The notes beneath the pieces are model-generated. The model saw only the letters and a program-made list of their open reading frames with translations, did no database searches and was not told the DNA's origin. From an uncultured Veillonella sp. (lineage in GTDB: Bacteria; Bacillota_C; Negativicutes; Veillonellales; Veillonellaceae), in NCBI GenBank assembly GCA_900765235.1, contig CAAFRK010000303.1, positions 1 to 8,911 of the forward strand: DNA of 8,911 bases. Direction: 5' to 3'. Positions 1 to 6,386 of the stretch are shown here, one piece after another (positions within the stretch are counted from its first letter, which is position 1; every line of letters begins with the position of its first letter). A program made the position numbers and the translations under genes.

Positions 1-1253
1 TACACTGTGGTGATCTGCATTTAGGGGCACCCTTTCAATATGCTACAGGTATTAGCAATGCTGTTGATCGCGCCGTAAGTGAAGCAACCTATGTAGCCTT
101 AGATAAAATTATTGATACTGCTATTACAGAACATGTGCATGCTGTCGTAATAGCTGGAGATATTTATAATAGCGAAGACCATAATTTAGAGGCTCAAGTC
201 CGTTTTGTGCGCGCCATGTATCGCTTGGCTGAGCATCGTATTGATGTTTATATGGTACAAGGTAATCATGATCCTGCTGAAAGCTGGAAAGCGCAACTGC
301 AGATGCCAGATAATGTCCATATATTTTCTAGCGAACAGGTACAGCGTTTCCCGCTCATCGTTAATAATATAGAAATTGGTGGCGTATATGGCATTAGTTG
401 TGGTCATGGTAATGAAAGCGACAACTATGCTCGTCAATACAGAGCTTTTGAATGGGATGAGTTTTCCCTTGCTGTCATGCATGGTACTGTAGGCTCTAGT
501 GTGGGCTCTGAAAATCATAATGTAACAGGACCTTGTAACTTAACTGATTTAACAGAGGCTGCCATGGATTATTGGGCATTGGGCCATATTCATAAATCTC
601 AAGTTCTTAGCGAGGAACCTCTCGTAGTTTATGCGGGTAATTCGCAAGGATTGCATCGTAAAGAACATGGACCTAAGGGATGTTATCTTGTATCCGTATC
701 TCATAATGGTCATTGTGATTTGCGATTTATCGACACTTGTGCAGTCCGATTTGAGGAAATCAAAATCGATATTGCTGGCATGCAAAATGAAACAGATTTC
801 TTAGAGATTTTGCGGCATAAAAAAGAAAACTTGCGAAAGCAACATAAGAAAAACATCTTGTTGTCCCTCGTTTTGTCCGGAACGGGACCTCTACATCGCT
901 TATGTACGCAAGAGGAGATTCGAAAATTATGGTTGCAAGAGTCTCAAAATGAGGAGAAAGGCAAATCTATATTTGTTATGCCTTACCGTATTATTTCTAA
1001 TACACGACCTAGTATTAATCTAGTTGAACGACGTTTATTAACAGATGTAGTAGGTGATTACTTGCGTGCTTATGACGATATGGTAGATGGAGATGCGATA
1101 CAGATTGCGCGTCAAATCATGGCTGATCGTCCTGAATTTAAGCGCTTAGGCGCATATGCCGATTTATTGAATGATGAATTATTGGCACGAGCTTTGAAAC
1201 GTTGTGAAATTGAAGGTGTTACTGTATTGATGGGGGCTAATGATGAACATTAA
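1..1253 (+). CDS. yhaO: SbcD/Mre11-like (YhaO-type) metallophosphoesterase, 5' truncated by the window
   Basis: Putative DNA-repair exonuclease subunit, expected to use two metal ions to cut DNA ends together with the ATPase encoded next. The open frame runs from base 3 with no stop, so the true start is upstream, probably only a few codons away because the first phosphoesterase motif is already at the edge. Counting the first full codon as residue 1, all five metallophosphoesterase motifs are present: GDLH (3-6), GDIYN (52-56), GNHD (87-90), MHG (His160) and GHIH (194-197). A GTG at 135 is in frame but would remove motif I, so it is not the start. The C-terminal 150 or so residues are a less conserved capping region. 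The stop overlaps the next gene by 14 nt, which implies translational coupling. The family is clear; YhaO rather than classical SbcD is inferred from the YhaN-type partner. Confidence 0.9.
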   Translation, partial: HCGDLHLGAPFQYATGISNAVDRAVSEATYVALDKIIDTAITEHVHAVVIAGDIYNSEDHNLEAQVRFVRAMYRLAEHRIDVYMVQGNHDPAESWKAQLQMPDNVHIFSSEQVQRFPLIVNNIEIGGVYGISCGHGNESDNYARQYRAFEWDEFSLAVMHGTVGSSVGSENHNVTGPCNLTDLTEAAMDYWALGHIHKSQVLSEEPLVVYAGNSQGLHRKEHGPKGCYLVSVSHNGHCDLRFIDTCAVRFEEIKIDIAGMQNETDFLEILRHKKENLRKQHKKNILLSLVLSGTGPLHRLCTQEEIRKLWLQESQNEEKGKSIFVMPYRIISNTRPSINLVERRLLTDVVGDYLRAYDDMVDGDAIQIARQIMADRPEFKRLGAYADLLNDELLARALKRCEIEGVTVLMGANDEH

Positions 1254-4137
1254 ACGCATACGATTTGATGAATTTGGCCCGTATCGCGACTGGTCTTTCA
1301 CCACGGGTGACAATGGGGTTCAACTCATGTATGGCCCTAATGAAAGTGGTAAAACATCCTTGCTCGAAGGGATGCGCACCTTGTTATTTGGCGGTACTCA
1401 TAAGGCTTATGGCCCTATGACGGGGGCCCTTGATGTGGACCGTAATGGTGAAAGTTACTATATCGGTCGTAAGGGTAAGCAGTTAGACTTTTACAGCCCT
1501 GGTCATCCTGCCATCCATGAAGAGCCGGCTCAACATTGGTGGCATGGCATCGATAAAAAAACATATAACCGTATATTTGCGTTAACATTAGACGATCTAC
1601 AAGGCCTTGATGTATTACAAGAGGTAGAGGTTCGTTCTCGATTCTTTGGCGCCGAAGGGGGAGAACACTTAGGTGGAGCTGTTAAGGATGTTGAAAAAGG
1701 GGCTACAGACCTACTTGTAGCATCCTCGAATGGTAAACGTCGCATCAATGTATTGATGGATGAGCTTAAAGAAAACCGTCAAAAGTTGAGTCAGTTGGCG
1801 GAGCATGAAGCGCAATATGTGGAATTACAAACCGTCTTTCACAGTACGGAGCAAACCGAAATGGAATTGCAAAATCAGTTGAAAGAATGGAAGGAATATC
1901 GGGATGGTATCGATGTAGTATTGCGTGCGTGGGATACATATCGTCGCAGTGAAGAGGCGCGTATGCACATGCAGCAGTATAATAGTGAGCTCGCCTTGAG
2001 TCGTGATGAGTTCCTACGTCTTGATGAAGAAATAAAACGGGCTCGTGACAATATGCAATTATGGCAGGAAAAGGAAGCGGCATTGATGCCCGCCAACTTT
2101 AGTCCTGATAGCCCATTTGGAACTTACTGTCAAGATATTGAAGATCTTATTCAACAAGGTGCTAAATGGGAGCAATTACGCCGTGAGTGCGAAGAAGGCG
2201 ATGCGTACATCCGTAAGGTTAGAGAACAATTAGAGTTTTCACGCACCTTACATTCTGCGTGGCGTCACGATGAGCCAATGGCAGAAGACATCAATTGGTT
2301 TGATGGAGAACGTTTGGCAAGTCGTTTGCGCACCGCAAAAGAACAACTTTTACATTGGCAAGACCGCAAGCCTGCAGAGGCTACCGATGAGGTGCCGACG
2401 GCGAACCTTAATGGTGCAACTTTACCTAACTTTAGTGAAGAAGAATTAGCTAAAAAAGAATATTTAGAACGTGAATTAGATCGTATCTTAATGGATATAG
2501 ATCAAGTAGAGGCTAGACTAGAGGCTAGACGGAATAGTTATGGTTCAGACGCACAGCCCACAATTTTGCCAAAATGGCTACAACGCATTAGTGGTATAGG
2601 TGCTGTTATAGCTGTATTGGTAGTATTAGCAGGCCTGTTGGTTCTTGAATCTGCATTATATACTATAGGTGGTTTTATTTTCTTGATTCTATCTATGGGG
2701 CTATTCTGGTATGCTACCTGGAGGCTTCATAATGGTAACTCTGATGTGTCTAAATTAAACTATGAGTTACAAATTTTATCTTCCCGTAAATCTGATGTAG
2801 AACATCAGCTAGAGGCTTTGATCAAGGCTGCTACACCTACAGTGAGCCCTGTACCATCCTTAGAAGGAGAGGCACATCTTGAGCGTTGGATTCAGGAAGG
2901 GCATACCTTACAAGGTATTTATGATGAAGCCCTCGCAGCATGGCAAAACTGGTTACCGCAAGGGGCGGCTAAGAGTCTCGATGAAGATGATTTCTTTGGT
3001 CTCAAACATGAATATGATCAATATCATGAGCAACTACGTACTATAGAAGGCTATGAAAAGCGTTTAGCGGAGCATAAAGAAGGTCTACGCATTATTGAAG
3101 ACCACGCGATGGCTTTATGGTATAACCTTGGAATAGAGTCACCAGTATCTCCTACGGAATTAAAACGTATTTATAATCAATATAAGAACTTTCAACAAAA
3201 TAAAATTGTATGGGAACAAAAGGAAGCACAACGTAAAAGCTTCCGCAATGAATACGATAATTGGCACCGCAAGGAAAAAGAACTACTCCTTCGCCAAAAA
3301 GAACTGCTTCATAAAGCTGGTATGGAAAGTTCCAACGAGTATCGTCAACATCTTATCGATGAGGACCAATATAAACAGTGGCAAACTATTTACAAGCAAA
3401 GTCAAGTGCAGCTTGATTTGCTTGCTCCTGATGCGGAGAATAAAGACTTGTTCTACCGTCGTTTGCGAGAAGGCAACAAAGATAACTGGTTAGATGAATT
3501 GGCTCACTCTGAGCGTGAAATAGCCTCTATTGAAGATAAATTGGCTACCTTGTACGAGCGCCGTGGTCAAATCGTTGAAGCAATGCGTACACTTGGATCT
3601 GACCAGGAGCAACACCAAATGTTGCAAGAACGAGAGGCTTTACAAAGTGAATTAGAGTCTGCACTAGAAGATTGGGCTACACAAGTATTGATAAGCCATT
3701 GTATGGATAAGGCTCAACAATCGTATGAACAAGAAAAACAACCTCATATGTTAGAGCTTGCCTCCTCTTATGTTGAAAAACTAACTGGTGAGAGGTATAC
3801 ACTTGATATTCTAGGCATCAATAAAGGGGTAGCACTTATCAACAATAATGGGGAACGACTAGAACTTAAATTTTGGTCCAGTGGTCTAGCTGACCAAGTA
3901 TACTTGGCATTGCGTCTTGCCCTAGCCAAGGTATTCTCTTATCAAGTAGAATCCTTGCCGATTATCTTGGACGATATTCTTGTGCGCTTTGATGAAAATC
4001 GTCAACGTAGTGCTTTAGAGTTATTGGCTGAGCTTGGAAAAAATCAACAGATTTGGCTCTTTACTTGTCAACGCTCCGTATATGATATGGCTCAATCTAT
4101 TATGGGCATCGATTGTCATAGATTGAGTCGTAGCTAA
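1240..4137 (+). CDS. yhaN: YhaN-type SMC/Rad50-like AAA ATPase with central membrane hairpin
   Basis: A 965-residue ABC/SMC-like ATPase, the likely partner of the upstream nuclease in DNA-end processing. The Walker A motif GPNESGKT is at residues 32-39. Long Glu/Gln/Arg-rich coiled-coil stretches follow on both sides of the centre (about 170-440 and 500-860). The C-terminal lobe has an ABC-signature-like SSGLADQ (880-886) and a Walker B LPIILDD (906-912). Instead of a Rad50 CxxC zinc hook the middle holds two adjacent hydrophobic helices (about 451-469 and 472-494), so the protein is probably anchored in the membrane. Length and layout resemble Bacillus YhaN as I recall it. The switch position reads FTCQ (Gln944) where His would be expected. 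ATGs at 1240 and 1243 are both possible; a GGGGG run at 1232-1236 gives better spacing to 1243. The gene is followed by a hairpin before the heme genes. Confidence 0.9.
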   Translation: MMNIKRIRFDEFGPYRDWSFTTGDNGVQLMYGPNESGKTSLLEGMRTLLFGGTHKAYGPMTGALDVDRNGESYYIGRKGKQLDFYSPGHPAIHEEPAQHWWHGIDKKTYNRIFALTLDDLQGLDVLQEVEVRSRFFGAEGGEHLGGAVKDVEKGATDLLVASSNGKRRINVLMDELKENRQKLSQLAEHEAQYVELQTVFHSTEQTEMELQNQLKEWKEYRDGIDVVLRAWDTYRRSEEARMHMQQYNSELALSRDEFLRLDEEIKRARDNMQLWQEKEAALMPANFSPDSPFGTYCQDIEDLIQQGAKWEQLRRECEEGDAYIRKVREQLEFSRTLHSAWRHDEPMAEDINWFDGERLASRLRTAKEQLLHWQDRKPAEATDEVPTANLNGATLPNFSEEELAKKEYLERELDRILMDIDQVEARLEARRNSYGSDAQPTILPKWLQRISGIGAVIAVLVVLAGLLVLESALYTIGGFIFLILSMGLFWYATWRLHNGNSDVSKLNYELQILSSRKSDVEHQLEALIKAATPTVSPVPSLEGEAHLERWIQEGHTLQGIYDEALAAWQNWLPQGAAKSLDEDDFFGLKHEYDQYHEQLRTIEGYEKRLAEHKEGLRIIEDHAMALWYNLGIESPVSPTELKRIYNQYKNFQQNKIVWEQKEAQRKSFRNEYDNWHRKEKELLLRQKELLHKAGMESSNEYRQHLIDEDQYKQWQTIYKQSQVQLDLLAPDAENKDLFYRRLREGNKDNWLDELAHSEREIASIEDKLATLYERRGQIVEAMRTLGSDQEQHQMLQEREALQSELESALEDWATQVLISHCMDKAQQSYEQEKQPHMLELASSYVEKLTGERYTLDILGINKGVALINNNGERLELKFWSSGLADQVYLALRLALAKVFSYQVESLPIILDDILVRFDENRQRSALELLAELGKNQQIWLFTCQRSVYDMAQSIMGIDCHRLSRS

Positions 4138-4152
4138 ATGAATTTCAGACTT

Positions 4153-4178
4153 GAATTAAAGACTCAGTCGAATTAAAG
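4153..4178. repeat. Direct repeat GAATTAAAG x2 flanking a 9-bp palindrome
   Basis: The 9-mer GAATTAAAG occurs at 4153-4161 and 4170-4178, a 17-nt period. The bases from 4161 to 4169 read GACT-C-AGTC, a perfect inverted repeat. It lies just after the yhaN stop and could be a protein-binding site or chance in AT-rich spacer; no function is established. Confidence 0.4.
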
Positions 4179-4189
4179 TGGTAATGAAA

Positions 4190-4231
4190 TAATAATCCCT
4201 GTGGAGGCATATGCTTTCACAGGGATTATTA
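4190..4231 (+). terminator. Strong intergenic hairpin after yhaN, candidate terminator
   Basis: The arms TAATAATCCCTGTG (4190-4203) and CACAGGGATTATTA (4218-4231) are perfectly complementary over 14 bp. Five further pairs, two of them G-U, extend the stem to 19 bp around an ATAT loop (4209-4212). The position between yhaN and hemE suits a transcription terminator. The downstream tail is AT-rich but not a clean T tract, so termination is less certain than the hairpin itself. On the opposite strand the tail would be richer in T. Confidence 0.55.
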
Positions 4232-4240
4232 GGGATTATT
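4221..4240. repeat. Tandem duplication of AGGGATTATT
   Basis: The 10-mer AGGGATTATT is repeated head-to-tail at 4221-4230 and 4231-4240. The first copy is part of the 3' arm of the intergenic hairpin; the second copy could pair with the same 5' arm instead. Confidence 0.7.
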
Positions 4241-4262
4241 AAAGAATAAATAATGTAAGTGA

Positions 4263-4310
4263 TTGTAACTAAAGTAACTGTTTTGGTTACCATAGTGTGT
4301 TAGTATACAT
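4263..4310 (+). promoter_or_regulatory. Possible hemE operon promoter/operator
   Basis: An extended -10-like element lies at 4298-4306 (TG, one base, TAGTAT, four of six matches to consensus), overlapping another TATACA (4304-4309). No convincing -35 sits at the right distance; TTGGTT at 4283-4288 is 15 nt from TATACA. Upstream, GTAAC is repeated at 4265-4269 and 4274-4278, and its reverse complement GTTAC is at 4286-4290, a pattern compatible with a regulator-binding site. If used, the leader would be short, ending directly in the Shine-Dalgarno sequence. Confidence 0.3.
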
Positions 4311-4333
4311 TTAGAATGAAAGGAGTTGAGTAC

Positions 4334-5377
4334 TTGAACACAGCTTATTTGGACATGATCCAAGGGAAGAACCCGGGTGTAACGCCTGTGTGGTATATGC
4401 GTCAAGCTGGCCGTAGCCAAGCGGAATATCGCAAAATCAAAGAAAAATATACATTATTTGAAATTACAAAAGAGCCTGAGCTATGTGCTCGTGTTACAGA
4501 ATTACCTGTTAAGGAATACGGCGTCGATGCGGCGATTCTCTACAAAGATATTATGAGCCCCATGGTGGCCATGAATGTGAATGTAGAACTCAAGGCCGGT
4601 GTAGGACCTGTGTTTAGCACACCTATCCGTTCTATGGCTGATGTAGATGCTCTAGAATCCTTTGATCCTACCAAGGTAGAGTACATCGGTAAAACGATTA
4701 CACTCTTAACATCTGGCATGCTCGACGTACCACTCATTGGTTTTTGTGGTGCACCGTTTACGATTGCATCCTACCTTATCGAAGGGGGCCCAACGAAGAA
4801 TTACAATAAGACTCGCGGCATGCTCATAGGTGCTCCTCATGTGTGGAATGCACTGATGACTAAACTGGCGGACATGTCCATTGCGTACTTATCCATGCAA
4901 GCCGAAGCGGGTGCTAATGCACTTCAGATCTTTGACTCTTGGGTAGGTGCTGTTAATGCAGACCAGTATAAACAAGGAATTTACCCTCATATGGAGCGGA
5001 TCATAAAGACTGTGAAAGCTAAATATCCTCATTTGCCAATGGCCATGAATGGTGTTGGTACGGATCATTTGGTGTCTATTTGGTCTCACTTGCCTTTAGA
5101 TGTCATTGCCCTTGATTGGCGTAGTTCCATCGTTATGGCAAACGAGCGCGGCGTAACACAAACGGTACAAGGTAACTTGGATCCGGCGTATTTGTTCGGA
5201 GACGAAAAAACATTGGCCCGCGAAGTGGATCGCATCTTGCTCGACGGTGTTCGCTATGGGCGCCATATCTTTAATTTAGGTCATGGCGTATTCCCAGAGG
5301 CAGATCCTCAAAAACTCCATTGGCTAACGGACTATGTGCATGAACGTAGTCGTGAGATTTGGACTCAAGAGAGGTAA
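4334..5377 (+). CDS. hemE: Uroporphyrinogen decarboxylase
   Basis: Cytosolic enzyme that removes four acetate carboxyls from uroporphyrinogen III to give coproporphyrinogen III. I place the start at TTG 4334: a strong AAAGGAG (4319-4325) sits 8 nt upstream. The in-frame ATG at 4316 overlaps that ribosome site and would add six residues that do not look conserved. From the TTG the protein has 347 residues, normal for the family. Visible signatures are the substrate-binding WYMRQAGR (20-27, Arg23 and Arg27), the catalytic Asp72 in LYKD, Tyr147 in the SYLIEGG segment, QIFDSWVG, and the C-terminal FNLGHGVFP with His317. The protein aligns well from memory with Bacillus HemE over its whole length. 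It is the first gene of the heme operon; hemH starts 4 nt after its stop, and the hemH ribosome site lies in the last hemE codons. Confidence 0.96.
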   Translation: MNTAYLDMIQGKNPGVTPVWYMRQAGRSQAEYRKIKEKYTLFEITKEPELCARVTELPVKEYGVDAAILYKDIMSPMVAMNVNVELKAGVGPVFSTPIRSMADVDALESFDPTKVEYIGKTITLLTSGMLDVPLIGFCGAPFTIASYLIEGGPTKNYNKTRGMLIGAPHVWNALMTKLADMSIAYLSMQAEAGANALQIFDSWVGAVNADQYKQGIYPHMERIIKTVKAKYPHLPMAMNGVGTDHLVSIWSHLPLDVIALDWRSSIVMANERGVTQTVQGNLDPAYLFGDEKTLAREVDRILLDGVRYGRHIFNLGHGVFPEADPQKLHWLTDYVHERSREIWTQER

Positions 5378-5381
5378 ATTA

Positions 5382-6386
5382 GTGAAAGTAGAAAAAAAAG
5401 GATTATTATTCCTGTCTTATGGTAGCCCTTTAAGTAAGGATGATTTAGTACCCTATATGACGAGCATTCGTCGTGGCCGTGTACCAACGGAAGCAGAGAT
5501 TACAAATCTCACTAAGCGTTATGATACAATCGGTCAATGGGAAAATATTGAGCTTCAAACTATGGCAGAGTGCCAATATAAAGCATTGCTTACTCTGTTG
5601 CCAACTATGCCTTCCGCTATTGGTTTTTTACACATGAAACCATCCATTGCAGATGCGGTTGACTGCTTAGTCCAGCAAGGAGTGGAGCATATTATCGCTA
5701 TTGTAACAGCTCCATTCTTCACCGCTCTCGGTACTGGAGCTTATGAAAAACAAGTGCAAGCAGCCATTTCAAACTATGATAATGTGACATTTGACTTTAT
5801 TCGTTCCTGGTGGGACCAACCAACTTTCAAGGAATACTGGGTAAAAGCAGTTTCAAAGTGTGTGAATAATGATAAATCAGAATGTGTAGATAGTATTAAC
5901 GCTGATTGTGTGAAAAGTGTTAAATCAGCGTATGTAGATAGTGCTAAATCAGAATGCGCAGTCGTAGATGCGGCCGGTAAAAATGTATTCGTTATTTTTA
6001 CTGCTCACAGTATACCGCTCATTAATAATCATGGTAGCGATTCGTACGTGTTAGCTTTAGAAGAAAGCGCTAAAGAGATTGCTGAACATTGTAAATTACC
6101 GAAATGGACTGTAGCATGGCAAAGTGCGGCTCCTCATGGACAATGGTTGGGCCCTACTGTCGAGGATGCAATCAATGAAGCTTTACAAACTGGTGCTACT
6201 CGCATTGCTTTTGTACCATTTGGATTTGTAAGCAATCATGTTGAGGTACTGTACGATAATGATGTGGAGTGTAAAGAACTCGTTGAAGCAAAGGGCGCAA
6301 CATATATGCGTGCACCCATGCCAAATTGTAATGAAACATTTTTACAAGCAATGGCGATTGCAATAACAGAAAGGATTCATTCGTGA
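5382..6386 (+). CDS. hemH: Ferrochelatase, probably coproporphyrin-type, with Cys-octad repeat insert
   Basis: Inserts Fe2+ into a porphyrin. With hemQ in the neighbourhood the substrate is most likely coproporphyrin III, giving coproheme (CpfC). The start is GTG 5382, preceded by AGAGAGG (5368-5374) at 7-nt spacing. An upstream in-frame GTG at 5334 lies inside hemE and lacks such a site. The 334-residue product is about 25 longer than Bacillus CpfC. The N-terminal GLLFLSYGSP and IRRGRVP segments match that family, as do the catalytic His209 in TAHSIP and Glu288 in HVEVLYDND. The extra length is a five-unit octad repeat (residues 157-196) in the loop just before the catalytic His strand. The stop overlaps hemG by 4 nt. 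The core looks intact, so activity is expected. Confidence 0.94.
   Translation: MKVEKKGLLFLSYGSPLSKDDLVPYMTSIRRGRVPTEAEITNLTKRYDTIGQWENIELQTMAECQYKALLTLLPTMPSAIGFLHMKPSIADAVDCLVQQGVEHIIAIVTAPFFTALGTGAYEKQVQAAISNYDNVTFDFIRSWWDQPTFKEYWVKAVSKCVNNDKSECVDSINADCVKSVKSAYVDSAKSECAVVDAAGKNVFVIFTAHSIPLINNHGSDSYVLALEESAKEIAEHCKLPKWTVAWQSAAPHGQWLGPTVEDAINEALQTGATRIAFVPFGFVSNHVEVLYDNDVECKELVEAKGATYMRAPMPNCNETFLQAMAIAITERIHS
5850..5969 (+). repeat. Five 24-nt in-frame tandem repeats within hemH
   Basis: Imperfect units start at 5850, 5874, 5898, 5922 and 5946. They encode VSKCVNND, KSECVDSI, NADCVKSV, KSAYVDSA and KSECAVVD, roughly K-S-x-C-V-x-S-x. Cys is at position 4 in four units and Tyr in one. Units two and four agree at about 19 of 24 bases, pointing to duplication. 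Copy-number change would keep the reading frame. Confidence 0.85.

Noticed and set aside
2509..2530. GAGGCTAGACTA followed by GAGGCTAGAC, a short tandem repeat in yhaN
   Set aside because: Only two copies, encoding EARLEAR in the coiled coil just before the membrane helices; ordinary heptad redundancy.
3206..3493. 95-codon open frame on the plus strand inside yhaN
   Set aside because: Out-of-frame shadow of the coiled-coil coding region; Lys/Asn-rich with no family signature.
4211..4249. A 12-codon frame (ATG 4211 to TAA 4249) after GGAGG, possible leader peptide
   Set aside because: The ribosome site is only 3 nt from the ATG and everything lies within the hairpin and its repeat; no supporting codon logic.
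5334..5381. Upstream GTG as the hemH start, adding 16 residues
   Set aside because: It would overlap hemE by 44 nt, has no Shine-Dalgarno sequence, and adds residues not seen in the family; GTG 5382 has AGAGAGG at proper spacing.
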